A DNA stretch of 64,000 nucleotides. Source: Chitinophaga pinensis. Lineage in GTDB: Bacteria > Bacteroidota > Bacteroidia > NS11-12g > UBA955. Position 1 is the stretch's first letter. Every line of letters starts with the position of its first letter. The notes beneath the pieces were generated by a model that saw nothing but the letters and a program-made list of their open reading frames with translations, had not been told where the DNA came from and ran no database searches. This document shows, one piece after another, positions 26,621-35,147 of this stretch. The DNA is taken from the NCBI GenBank assembly GCA_945871905.1, contig CAMBXL010000001.1:352923-416922 (forward strand), read 5' to 3'. Both the position numbers and the translations under genes were made by a program.

Positions 26621-27991
26621 ATGAGTCACGGACACGAACTACATATTCATCAAGAAAATTACCAGTTTAAAGGTAAAGCAAAAACATTGAGTTTAGCTCT
26701 CCTTATTATTGGATTAGCATTTTCAATTATTGGTATTTTTACCATTCCAAGAGATACTCACCATGATGCACATGATACTGCTGCTAAACATGAAGTTTCT
26801 AATCACAAAACCATTGAAAAAAATATTCATGGTGTTGATGTTGCTCACAGCGATGAACAATTATACCCTATTCCTGTAGAACATGCTAAACCTTGGTATA
26901 CAAGAATTTACATGAACTTGTTGATTAATGGTTATTTCTTGCTTTTAATAGCAGTTTGTGGTATATTTTTCTTTGCCTTACAATATATTGCAAATGCAGG
27001 TTGGGCTTCTTCTTTGCTTAGAATACCTCAAGCAATGAGTACTATTCTTCCAATTGGTGCCATTATTGTTTTAGCTGTTTTCTTATTAGCGGGACAGGAT
27101 ATCTACCATTGGGTTCACTATGAACATCTTCACCTCGTAAAAGGTCAAGAAGGTTATGATCCAATTCTTGCCGATAAGTCTTGGTTCTTGAACACAAAAT
27201 TAATTTTGATTTTCTTGATTTCTATTCCATTGGTTTGGTTCTTATTTGGTAAATATTTGAGAAATTTGTCAATTAAAGAAGATGCTGAAGGTGGTTTAAC
27301 TTTCTTCAAAAAATCAATCAGAGTTTCTGCTGCCTTTACCTTGTTTTTCGGATTCTCTATCTCTATCTTATCTTGGATAGTAACTATGAGTGTGGACGCA
27401 CATTGGTACAGTACAATTTTTTCTATTTATAACTTTGCAACTGGTTGGGTAAGTGCTATTGCTATCATTACTCTTTTTGTTTTGTATTTAAAAAGAAATG
27501 GATACCTTGAAATTGTTTCGGACGAACACATTCATGACTTAGGTAAGTTTATGTTTGCTTTCTCTATTTTCTGGACTTACCTATGGGTATCTCAGTTCCT
27601 ATTGATTTGGTATGCAAATATTCCGGAAGAATCTATTTACTACTACAAAAGATGGGAAATGCCATTTAAAATTAATTGGTTCTTAAACTTAGGTTTAAAC
27701 TTCTTAATTCCTTTCCTAGTTTTAATGACTAGAAACAACAAACGTAATCCTCAAATTTTAACTTTTGTAGCTCTTTGTATTTTAGTGGGACACTGGAATG
27801 ATATTTATTTAATGTTAATGCCTGGAGCTATTGATAAACAAGCAACAATCGGTTTCCTTGAAATAGGTATGCCTTTGTTCTTCGCTGGATTGTTTATGTA
27901 TTGGGTTTTAACAGCGTTAAGCAAAAAAGGACTTATTCCGGTAAAACATCCTTACATTCAAGAAAGTGCTCACCACGATGTGGGAGTTTAA
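26621..27991 (+). CDS. actF: Alternative complex III second NrfD-like membrane subunit ActF
   Basis: A 456-residue inner-membrane protein with about ten transmembrane helices, homologous in fold to ActC but more divergent. The N-terminus is His-rich (MSHGHELHIHQ and a later HHDAHD stretch) before and after the first helix. A motif typical of ActF proteins is visible at GQDIYHWVHYEH. It is the last gene of the operon: a strong terminator follows 20 nt after its stop. Cytochrome oxidase genes, often found directly after act genes, are not present in this window. Confidence 0.93.
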   Translation: MSHGHELHIHQENYQFKGKAKTLSLALLIIGLAFSIIGIFTIPRDTHHDAHDTAAKHEVSNHKTIEKNIHGVDVAHSDEQLYPIPVEHAKPWYTRIYMNLLINGYFLLLIAVCGIFFFALQYIANAGWASSLLRIPQAMSTILPIGAIIVLAVFLLAGQDIYHWVHYEHLHLVKGQEGYDPILADKSWFLNTKLILIFLISIPLVWFLFGKYLRNLSIKEDAEGGLTFFKKSIRVSAAFTLFFGFSISILSWIVTMSVDAHWYSTIFSIYNFATGWVSAIAIITLFVLYLKRNGYLEIVSDEHIHDLGKFMFAFSIFWTYLWVSQFLLIWYANIPEESIYYYKRWEMPFKINWFLNLGLNFLIPFLVLMTRNNKRNPQILTFVALCILVGHWNDIYLMLMPGAIDKQATIGFLEIGMPLFFAGLFMYWVLTALSKKGLIPVKHPYIQESAHHDVGV

Positions 27992-28010
27992 TAAATAATA
28001 ATCTTACAGA

Positions 28011-28038
28011 AAAAGCAGACTTAGGTCTGCTTTTTTTT
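28011..28038 (+). terminator. Terminator of the act operon
   Basis: A 10-bp perfect stem (AAAAGCAGAC at 28011-28020 with GTCTGCTTTT at 28025-28034) around a TTAG loop runs into eight consecutive T residues (28031-28038). It lies 20 nt after actF. The rest of the 200-nt gap to the next gene shows no other feature. Confidence 0.9.
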
Positions 28039-28192
28039 GTCTAAATTGTTTCAATACTTATCAGAAAAGTGTTTTGTTGAATGAAATTTGAGCTTAAAAT
28101 CCTTGATTTATTTTTAATTGTTTGATAATATATATTTTTTTTGTTTCTGTTAATTGCCATTTATTTATTGCATTTTTGTTCAATAGTTTAAA

Positions 28193-29167
28193 ATGGTCTC
28201 AAGTGTAAAAGTTCAAAAAATCGTTTTAGCATTTTCTGTATTATTGCTTTTTGTAAAAGTGCTAGCATGGTATTTTACACATTCAGTTTCTATACTTACA
28301 GATGCATTAGAGAGTATAGTGAATGTCTTAGCAGGCGCTTTTGGTCTATACAGTTTAATACTTTCTTCCAAACCAAAAGACAAGGAACATCCTTATGGGC
28401 ATGGTAAGATAGAGTTTATTTCCTCAGCTATAGAAGGTGTATTAATTAGTATTGCAGGAGTTTTGATTTTATTCAAAGCCATTAATCAGTTTTTTATTCC
28501 TAGTCAATTACACGATTTAGATTTAGGTTTATATCTTATCGCTTCTACGGGTGCTATTAATTATATTTTAGGGTTGTGGAGTATAAAACAAGGTAAAAAA
28601 ATCAATTCACCTATTTTAATTTCTAGCGGCGCACATCTCAAAAGTGATACTTATTCAACTTTAGGACTAGTTTTAGGAATAATATTGATTATACTAACAG
28701 GGCTCAATTGGATTGATAGTGTTACCGCAATCATATTTGCCTTTGTTATCATTTATACGGGGTATCGAATTGTTAGAAAATCTGTTTCAGGGATTATGGA
28801 TGAATCAGACCAACTGGTAATCAATGAAATTGTTGACTTGTTAAATGAAAAAAGAAAAGTGGAGTGGATAGATGTTCACAACATGAGAGTGATTAATTAT
28901 GCAGGTTTTTACCACATAGATTGCCACCTCACTGTTCCGTTTTATATTAATGTTAACGAAGCACATGCAATATTGGATACATTAACAGATGTTGTTAGTG
29001 ATTATTTTAATCAAAGGGTTGAGTTTTTCGTACATATTGATGGTTGCGTGTTCCAACAATGTAAGATTTGTCAAATTAAGGATTGTAAAGAAAGGAAATC
29101 AGACTTTGAAAAAAGAATAGAGTGGAATGAGGTTCAGTTAATTTCAAATAAAAAACACAATGTTTAA
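28193..29167 (+). CDS. Cation diffusion facilitator (CDF) metal efflux protein
   Basis: A 324-residue inner-membrane transporter that exports divalent metal ions in exchange for protons. Six helices are visible. The transport site is formed by TDALES in helix 2 (Asp) and H-x3-D in helix 5 (HLKSD). Between helices 2 and 3 is the conserved HPYGHGK loop. The site has Ser or Glu where E. coli FieF has its second helix-2 Asp, so metal choice (Zn, Fe, Mn, Cd) cannot be read. A cytoplasmic C-terminal domain ends in a four-Cys cluster, CVFQQCKICQIKDC, a variant of a pattern I recall from Bacteroidota CDF proteins. The stop overlaps the Nudix start codon by one base (TAATG). Confidence 0.9.
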   Translation: MVSSVKVQKIVLAFSVLLLFVKVLAWYFTHSVSILTDALESIVNVLAGAFGLYSLILSSKPKDKEHPYGHGKIEFISSAIEGVLISIAGVLILFKAINQFFIPSQLHDLDLGLYLIASTGAINYILGLWSIKQGKKINSPILISSGAHLKSDTYSTLGLVLGIILIILTGLNWIDSVTAIIFAFVIIYTGYRIVRKSVSGIMDESDQLVINEIVDLLNEKRKVEWIDVHNMRVINYAGFYHIDCHLTVPFYINVNEAHAILDTLTDVVSDYFNQRVEFFVHIDGCVFQQCKICQIKDCKERKSDFEKRIEWNEVQLISNKKHNV

Positions 29168-29628
29168 TGGATACTAAATCTGAAATACTTCAATTTAATA
29201 TTAGAGTTTATGGCATTTGCCTTGTTGAAGACAAATTACTACTAGCCAATGAAAGTATTAATGGATTCAGTTTTACTAAATTCCCCGGAGGTGGTGTTGA
29301 AAAAGGAGAGGGTATTATGCAGGCTCTTAAACGTGAATTAATAGAAGAGGGGCAAATAGAAGGCTTTAATTTTGAACATTTTTATACGACAGACTTTTTT
29401 CAAGTGAGTGCATTTAATTCTCAAGAACAAATTATATCTGTTTACTACACTTTTAATGCAAATATAAATTGGGTAACCCAAAAGGGATTTGATTATTCAA
29501 AAGGAAAAAAACAAGATTGGTTATTGTATTTTAAACCAATCAATGAAATATCAGAGGAAACATTTACGTTTCCTATAGATAAAATAGTAATTAAAAAACT
29601 AAAAGAAAAACTACTGTCCTTGTCCTAA
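29167..29628 (+). CDS. Nudix hydrolase-like protein with altered Nudix box
   Basis: A 153-residue cytoplasmic protein of the Nudix fold, which normally cleaves nucleoside diphosphates linked to other groups. The box reads GGVEKGEGIMQALKRELIEE followed by GQI. It fits G-x5-E-x7-R-E-U-x-E-E-x-G-U except that the last Gly is Gln, with a Gly one place earlier. The metal-binding Glu residues are present, so activity is possible. Translation is coupled to the metal efflux gene by a one-base overlap. The 3' end overlaps icd on the other strand by 18 nt. Substrate unknown. Confidence 0.86.
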   Translation: MDTKSEILQFNIRVYGICLVEDKLLLANESINGFSFTKFPGGGVEKGEGIMQALKRELIEEGQIEGFNFEHFYTTDFFQVSAFNSQEQIISVYYTFNANINWVTQKGFDYSKGKKQDWLLYFKPINEISEETFTFPIDKIVIKKLKEKLLSLS

Positions 29629-31050
29629 CGAAAATCCAATTTTACCATCAAAGGTATATAAGTTTTCGGTTTTAATAACCTCAATTTGATGTTGGTTGAA
29701 TAAGGTTAGAAGTGCTATAATATCCCCTTGAGAGATAGAAGAACCATCCAAACTTTTGTATCTACATCTCCAATGGTCAGTGCAAAAAGTTTCATCAAAT
29801 CCATTTGGCCAAACTTTAATACCTCTGTTTGAAATCATACTAAGTTCTATGTTTTTATGAGTAAGAGGTGAAATTTTTTCGCCTATCTCGTTTGCATTAG
29901 TGCCATTCCAACATACAAATATGTCAACACCAATTAATTCCTTTTTAGCTTCAACTCTTTTTTGGTAAGGCTTAATTTGAATTCCTGCTGTTTTTTTGTA
30001 TTTAACCACTTTTAATTGTTGAGGTTCTTGTCCTAGTCTCTCTATAACGGCTTGGGCAAATTCATGTGTACCTACTTTTTTAGAACTAACGTCTGATTTG
30101 TATATATCAGCAGTGTGAATGCCATCCTCAAGAGTTTTTAACCAAGCATTTTGAATGATTTCTGCAGATTCGGTTTCCCCAATATGAAGCAACATCAATA
30201 CTGCACCTTGGATTAATCCAGAAGGATTAGCAATACCTTGTCCAGCAATGGTTGGCGCAGAACCGTGAATAGCTTCGAACATTGCAAATCCGTCCCCAAT
30301 GTTTGAAGAACCAGCCAAACCAACACTTCCTGCAATTTGTGCAGCAATGTCAGAAATAATATCACCGTATAAATTTAAAGTAACAATTACATCAAAAACT
30401 TCAGGAGTATCTGCTATCCTTGCCGATCCAATGTCAATAATCCAATGGTCTTTCTCTATTTCAGGATACTCTAATCCAATTTCATTGAATATTGTATGAA
30501 ACAACCCATCTGTTTGTTTCATTATATTGTCTTTCGACATACAAGTTACTTTTTTTCTGCCGTTTACTTTGGCATATTCAAACGCATATCTTACAATTTT
30601 CTCGCAACCAGGTCTGCTTATCAATTTCAAACATTGAATAACTTCATCAGTTTGTTGATGTTCAATACCCGCATATAAATCTTCTTCATTCTCTCTGATA
30701 ATGACCAAATCCATTTGGTGTTTACTGTCAACAAAAGGAGTGTATGTTACACATGGTCTAACATTGGCATACAAACCAAGTGCTTTTCTTGCAGTTACAT
30801 TTAAACTTTTGTATCCTCCTCCTTGTGGAGTGGTAATAGGCGCTTTAAAAAAAACCTTGTTTTGTTTTAAAGTATCCCAAGAAGCATCTGCAATGCCTGA
30901 AGTATTTCCAGATAAGTATACTTTTTCACCTATTTCTATTTCATCAATTTCAATTTTTGCACCTGAAGCTTTTATTATTTCTAGTGTAGCATCCATTATT
31001 TCAGGACCGATTCCATCGCCTTTTGCAATTGTAATTCTTTTCATGTTCAT
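29611..31050 (-). CDS. icd: Isocitrate dehydrogenase, long (Thermus-like) form
   Basis: Oxidatively decarboxylates isocitrate to 2-oxoglutarate in the citric acid cycle. The first ~335 residues hold the catalytic domain: GDGIGPEI, the substrate-loop Ser (GGGYKSLN), RENEEDLYAG and the metal Asp region (LYGDIISDIAA). The cofactor loop is HGSAPTIAGQGIANP. In E. coli the two residues after HGTAP are Lys344-Tyr345, which bind the NADP 2'-phosphate; here they are Thr-Ile, so NADP use should not be assumed. A C-terminal extension of ~140 residues matches the layout of the Thermus enzyme (~496 residues). Two ATGs (31050, 31044) are possible starts. A TACCTTTG box lies 21 nt upstream. Confidence 0.9.
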   Translation of the reverse strand: MNMKRITIAKGDGIGPEIMDATLEIIKASGAKIEIDEIEIGEKVYLSGNTSGIADASWDTLKQNKVFFKAPITTPQGGGYKSLNVTARKALGLYANVRPCVTYTPFVDSKHQMDLVIIRENEEDLYAGIEHQQTDEVIQCLKLISRPGCEKIVRYAFEYAKVNGRKKVTCMSKDNIMKQTDGLFHTIFNEIGLEYPEIEKDHWIIDIGSARIADTPEVFDVIVTLNLYGDIISDIAAQIAGSVGLAGSSNIGDGFAMFEAIHGSAPTIAGQGIANPSGLIQGAVLMLLHIGETESAEIIQNAWLKTLEDGIHTADIYKSDVSSKKVGTHEFAQAVIERLGQEPQQLKVVKYKKTAGIQIKPYQKRVEAKKELIGVDIFVCWNGTNANEIGEKISPLTHKNIELSMISNRGIKVWPNGFDETFCTDHWRCRYKSLDGSSISQGDIIALLTLFNQHQIEVIKTENLYTFDGKIGFSLGQGQ

Positions 31051-31070
31051 TGTAGGGAATTTTTAGTTTG

Positions 31071-31078
31071 CAAAGGTA
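31071..31078 (-). promoter_or_regulatory. Candidate -7 box of icd
   Basis: On the minus strand the sequence reads TACCTTTG, an exact TAnnTTTG match, 20 nt before the first ATG of icd. No well-placed -33 element was found. Confidence 0.5.
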
Positions 31079-31185
31079 ATCAAAATCTCTTTTTTTTACA
31101 CATCAATCTCAACCTTTTTCACTCTTTTTTGAATTGGTAAAAGAGTGTTAAAATAAATTTTTTTGTTCAATCAATGGATAAACTA

Positions 31186-32379
31186 TTAATCATCACTAAT
31201 TAATGATTTCCAATCGTATTCCTTCGAGTCGTTTTTCAATTGAATTGTCTCGTCATAAACGTCTTTTTTGATTTTTATCAAATCAATTTTACTGCCTATG
31301 AATGTTTCAATTTCTTTTAACAATGGAATTTCCTCTTTACTGCAAAATGAAACTGCTTGTCCTTTTTTATTAGCTCTACCTGTTCTCCCGACTCTGTGAA
31401 CGTAACTCTCTGCTTGGTCGGGTAGGTCGTAATTTACAACAATGTCTACATCGGCAATGTCTATTCCTCTAGCACTTACATCTGTTGCTATAAGTATTTT
31501 AATAGAATTGTTTCTGAATTGGTCTAATACTTTTATTCTTTCTTTTTGGTCTTTATCTCCATGTATAGTAGACGTTTGAATATTAACACGTTCCATCGCT
31601 TTTGACACTCTTTCAGCACGAACTTTTGTTCTTACAAATATCAAAAATTTACTGTCTGGGTTTTCATTGACTATTCTTTCTAAAAAAAATCTTTTGTCAT
31701 CCATTTCAATCATTGCAAGCGAATGATCTATGTTTTTATTCACAGGGTTTTCAGGAGAAATTTGAATTCGTATTGGATTTTTAACAATTGAATAGGCTAG
31801 CTTTCTGATTTTGTCTGTAATAGTAGCCGAAAAAAACAAAGTTTGTCTTTTAAACGGAATATGCCTCATTAGGTCGGTGATGTCTTTCAAAAAACCTAAA
31901 TCTAACATGTGATCAGCTTCATCTAAAACCAATGTTTCTAATTGGCTCAAATCGATATATCCTTGACTTATTAAGTCGAACATTCTGCCCGGTGTAGTAA
32001 TAAGAATATCGATGCCTTCTTTTAATGTTTGAATTTGTTTGTCTTGTTCTACGCCACCATACAAGCTGAATACTTTTACACCTGTATTGAATCCAATTGA
32101 ATTAAAGACTTCATTGATTTGAATGGCTAACTCTCTTGTAGGTACTAAAACCAAACTTCTTATTTTTCTGTTTTTTTTTTTGTTATTACACAAATGATTA
32201 ATTATAGGTATAGCAAATGCCGCTGTTTTACCTGTTCCTGTTTGTGCAATTGCTAATACATCCTCGCCCTTCATGATAGGAGTAATAGCTCTAAATTGGA
32301 TATCAGTAGGTCTTCTAAATCCCAATTTTGTTAAATTGGTAGTTATGTGGGGATGAAAATTGTATTGTTCGAATTTCAT
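31186..32379 (-). CDS. DEAD-box ATP-dependent RNA helicase
   Basis: A 397-residue RNA helicase of the RhlE-like group. All core motifs are visible: the Q motif region (GFRRPTDIQ), Walker A AQTGTGKT, PTREL, TPGR, DEAD in VLDEADHMLDLGF, SAT, then ARGIDI and HRVGRTGR in the second RecA domain. The C-terminal tail is short (~40 residues), without a dedicated RNA-binding extension. Such proteins unwind short RNA duplexes in ribosome assembly or mRNA turnover, often at low temperature. It is a single gene; a terminator for the gldJ transcript lies just upstream of it. Confidence 0.93.
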   Translation of the reverse strand: MKFEQYNFHPHITTNLTKLGFRRPTDIQFRAITPIMKGEDVLAIAQTGTGKTAAFAIPIINHLCNNKKKNRKIRSLVLVPTRELAIQINEVFNSIGFNTGVKVFSLYGGVEQDKQIQTLKEGIDILITTPGRMFDLISQGYIDLSQLETLVLDEADHMLDLGFLKDITDLMRHIPFKRQTLFFSATITDKIRKLAYSIVKNPIRIQISPENPVNKNIDHSLAMIEMDDKRFFLERIVNENPDSKFLIFVRTKVRAERVSKAMERVNIQTSTIHGDKDQKERIKVLDQFRNNSIKILIATDVSARGIDIADVDIVVNYDLPDQAESYVHRVGRTGRANKKGQAVSFCSKEEIPLLKEIETFIGSKIDLIKIKKDVYDETIQLKNDSKEYDWKSLISDD

Positions 32380-32391
32380 TCTAAGTTATTG

Positions 32392-32423
32392 AAAAAAAAA
32401 GCCCTGACTAATGCAGGGCTTTT
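32392..32423 (-). terminator. Terminator of gldJ
   Basis: On the minus strand a 10-bp stem (AAAAGCCCTG pairing with CAGGGCTTTT, arms 32414-32423 and 32397-32406) with a 7-nt loop is followed by a T run (plus-strand A residues from 32392). It lies 18 nt after the gldJ stop codon. Confidence 0.88.
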
Positions 32424-32441
32424 AAAATGTCTGATTTTTAA

Positions 32442-33953
32442 TTATTTTAATTTGCCTTTCCCGATTCCATTAGATGGGAGAGATCTGTTTCTTTTTTTGC
32501 TGTTACCAATTGGTGAACCAACTCTGTGCATTGCACATCTGAAACCAATGGTTGAGGTAGATAAGTTTTCATCTAAGTAACGTCTTGTACCTGGGCTCAT
32601 CCAATAAGCTCTGTCATTCCAAGAACCACCTTTGAAAACTCTTGCTTTGTCGTTAATTAACGTTGTTACGCCATATTCATATACTTGTTCATCGTTTTGA
32701 TATAATGTAGCGTCTTTGTAACCTATATTGTCAGCAACTTTGTAGTTTCTACGGTTGATATTTTCTTCTTCTGTAACTTTAACAAAGATTAAACGACCTA
32801 AAGAATCTTTTTCTTCAATTTCACCATATTGGTCTAATTTTACTTTAGAGAAAACATTACCACGGAATGCATTGAAATCATCAACATCTTCGAAAGACAA
32901 AGGACGGTATACATCCATTACCCATTCAGATACGTTACCAGCTAAGTTATAAATTCCATAATCATTTGGCCAATAAGCGTCAACAGGAGTAGTAATAACA
33001 CCGGCATCGTTCAACTGGCTCGAAATACCCGCTTGATCCCCTTTGTCTCTTTTGAAGTTAGCCATTATTTTACCTCTGTCTTTTTCTTTACCATGAGTCA
33101 TTCTCACGGTTAAGTCATTCCAAGAGTATACTCTTTTTTCGTCTGTATTCTCAAATTGAGAATTACCGATAGCACCTTGTGCCGCATATTCCCACTCAGC
33201 CTCTGTAGGTAAACGGTATTCAGGTAATAAGATACCATCTTTAGTGCCTACATCTCTACGACCTTTTTTGGTTCTGTAGTCACGTGGCATGCCTTTTAAT
33301 TTCTTTCTAGTAGCTGGATTGTATTGGTCAGCCAAGTATGCTTTAGTATTAAAGTTTTCTTCATCCTTCATTTTGAAATCTTTGTAAGGGTGAATTTTTT
33401 CTCTGTCTAAAATCATTTCGTTTACACGGTCTGTTCTCCAAGCAGCGAAATCGGTAGCTTGTAACCAACTAACACCTACTACTGGATAGTTTTTGTAGGC
33501 AGGGTGACGGAAATAATATTCAACATAAGGTTCGTTGAATGCCAAACGGCTTCTCCAACATAAAGTATCTGGTAATGCTTTTCTATAAACTTCTGGGTAA
33601 GATTCTCCAAATACTCTTTGTAACCAATAAACGTATTCTCCATATTGGTGGTTAGAAACTTCTGTTTCATCCATATAAAAAGATGGAACCGTTTGTTTTC
33701 TTTCTACGTTGTTGTATTCAAACAATACGTCTTGTTCGGTTGAACCCATAACAAAAGCACCTGCAGGAACTAAAACCAATCCTGGTCCAGTTTCTTGTCC
33801 TTTGTATTTGTGATTTTCAAATCCACCCCATTTACGGCTATTGAAACCAAAGCCAGTTGTTTTTGATTTGTTTTTGTTGGCACAAGAGGGCGTTAATAGC
33901 ATAATACCTGCCATTAATGTCGAAATTGCCAATAAACTTTTCTTTCTATTCAT
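32442..33953 (-). CDS. gldJ: Gliding motility / T9SS lipoprotein GldJ-like (SUMF1/FGE-sulfatase fold)
   Basis: A 503-residue lipoprotein (LLTPSC, Cys24 lipid site) whose body is a formylglycine-generating-enzyme (SUMF1) domain: GLVLVPAGAFVMG, FYMDETEVSNHQYGEYV, YPVVGVSWLQATDFAAWR, RLPTEAEWEYAA, GNVSEWVMD and GGSWNDRAYWMSPGTRR. GldJ and GldK are structural outer-membrane lipoproteins of this fold in the T9SS/gliding apparatus. I favour GldJ because of the TTGFGFNSRKWGGFE start region and the neighbours: gldJ sits beside porU and porV in Flavobacterium johnsoniae, as here, whereas gldK normally leads gldLMN, absent from the window. A basic tail (KKRNRSLPS) closes the protein. A terminator follows at 32392-32423. 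Confidence 0.82.
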   Translation of the reverse strand: MNRKKSLLAISTLMAGIMLLTPSCANKNKSKTTGFGFNSRKWGGFENHKYKGQETGPGLVLVPAGAFVMGSTEQDVLFEYNNVERKQTVPSFYMDETEVSNHQYGEYVYWLQRVFGESYPEVYRKALPDTLCWRSRLAFNEPYVEYYFRHPAYKNYPVVGVSWLQATDFAAWRTDRVNEMILDREKIHPYKDFKMKDEENFNTKAYLADQYNPATRKKLKGMPRDYRTKKGRRDVGTKDGILLPEYRLPTEAEWEYAAQGAIGNSQFENTDEKRVYSWNDLTVRMTHGKEKDRGKIMANFKRDKGDQAGISSQLNDAGVITTPVDAYWPNDYGIYNLAGNVSEWVMDVYRPLSFEDVDDFNAFRGNVFSKVKLDQYGEIEEKDSLGRLIFVKVTEEENINRRNYKVADNIGYKDATLYQNDEQVYEYGVTTLINDKARVFKGGSWNDRAYWMSPGTRRYLDENLSTSTIGFRCAMHRVGSPIGNSKKRNRSLPSNGIGKGKLK

Positions 33954-34027
33954 GTGTGTTAATGTGCGTGTGTTAATATATTATAAACTGCAAAAATGAT
34001 TAAATATTGTGTATTTACAAAATTAAA

Positions 34028-35017
34028 TTAAAAATCAGGACATCTTAAAGGTTTGAAACGAACAGGTCTGTTTCTTAAACACCAATCCACAGTTGCGCTA
34101 ACTTCATGACTACCAGGAGCTGCTGCTCTTGCTTTTGAAACTGTTATGTCATAACTGTATCCAAATTTAAATCTATCTTTTCTAAAACCTAACAATACCA
34201 TTATGGCATCTGAGTTACCAAATGTTCCTAATGTTTGTCTGTACCATAAACCTGTTACAATTGGCCCTTTGTTTACATAAAAACCAAAGTTTAATTGTGT
34301 GAAGTTTTGTTGCATCATAAACAAAGCATTTGGGGAGAATGTTGCTTGTGAAATACGTTTGTTATCCAAAGGAATTACAACACCTGAATGGAATGTATAA
34401 CGTCTTGGAACAATACCGTCATTGTTGCTGTAGAATGATTGAACTGGTTGTGTAATGTTGTGTATGGCAAATCCAGCATAAAATCTTTCTGAATAGGCAA
34501 GAAATCCTGCACCAAAATTAGGAAATACAACACTGTTGCTTGCAGTTGGTTCATTCGTTATATTAATAAACCCTCTTGTTGGGTCAATTTGATCACCAAA
34601 TCTTAGTTTAGTATGGTCAATAGCTTTCTGAACAAAAGAGGCTTGTAAACCTGCTCTTAAAAAGAAATATTTATTGATAGGTAAAACATAAGAATAAACG
34701 CCACTTACTGATGTCGTGGTTAACTGACCGGCACCTGCTCTGTCATAAGTTGCCATTAATCCAATACCTCCACCAATTTTATCATAATGTTGGTCGTAAC
34801 TGGCATTGAAAGTTCTAAATGTGCCAGGTAAACTTGGCCATTGATTTCTATAGTTGATAGACATTCTTCCTGCTGAATTTCTCCCACAAAATGCAGTCCC
34901 TGCCATAGCTGGGTTGGTGTAAACTGGCGCTGCATAGAATTGAGAAAATTCAGGGTCTTGAGCTCTAGCTGTTGTGAAAACAGCGCAGATCATAATTAAA
35001 ATGTAAATTTTTTTCAT
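34028..35017 (-). CDS. PorP/SprF-family outer-membrane protein
   Basis: A 329-residue outer-membrane beta barrel of the PorP/SprF family, which helps attach or export T9SS cargo, often type B cargo. Features are a signal peptide ending TTARAQ, the family opening DPEFSQFYAAPVYTNPAMAG, the NYRNQWPSLPGTF motif, and a C-terminal region with HEVSATVDWCL. Bacteroidota genomes carry many paralogues, so a one-to-one name is not given. I start at ATG 35017; the longer frame adds 20 residues ahead of the signal peptide. It lies 74 nt upstream of gldJ on the same strand and is divergent from porU, with promoter boxes for both in between. Confidence 0.9.
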   Translation of the reverse strand: MKKIYILIMICAVFTTARAQDPEFSQFYAAPVYTNPAMAGTAFCGRNSAGRMSINYRNQWPSLPGTFRTFNASYDQHYDKIGGGIGLMATYDRAGAGQLTTTSVSGVYSYVLPINKYFFLRAGLQASFVQKAIDHTKLRFGDQIDPTRGFINITNEPTASNSVVFPNFGAGFLAYSERFYAGFAIHNITQPVQSFYSNNDGIVPRRYTFHSGVVIPLDNKRISQATFSPNALFMMQQNFTQLNFGFYVNKGPIVTGLWYRQTLGTFGNSDAIMVLLGFRKDRFKFGYSYDITVSKARAAAPGSHEVSATVDWCLRNRPVRFKPLRCPDF

Positions 35018-35046
35018 TTTCCTTTGTTGTATAAACGGATACTTTA

Positions 35047-35054
35047 CAAAGATA
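35047..35054 (-). promoter_or_regulatory. Candidate -7 box of the porP-like gene
   Basis: On the minus strand the sequence is TATCTTTG (TAnnTTTG), 29 nt upstream of the ATG at 35017 and back to back with the porU promoter. No good -33 match is present. Confidence 0.5.
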
Positions 35055-35104
35055 TTGTCATTTTTTCGTAATTTCATATTTTTTTTATAATTTTTTTAAT
35101 CCTG

Positions 35105-35137
35105 TTGCGTTTCAGTGGGTAATTATACTTAATTTTG
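35105..35137 (+). promoter_or_regulatory. Bacteroidota-type promoter of porU, TTG-N22-TAatTTTG
   Basis: TTG at 35105-35107 and TAATTTTG at 35130-35137 are separated by 22 nt, at the long end of the accepted spacing. The porU ATG is only 10 nt after the -7 box, which predicts a very short leader. Confidence 0.55.
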
Positions 35138-35147
35138 TATTTATTTT

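Noticed and set aside
32442..33953. GldK in place of GldJ
   Set aside because: Both share the SUMF1 fold, but gldL, gldM and gldN are absent and porU/porV are adjacent, which favours GldJ. The distinction still needs a phylogeny.
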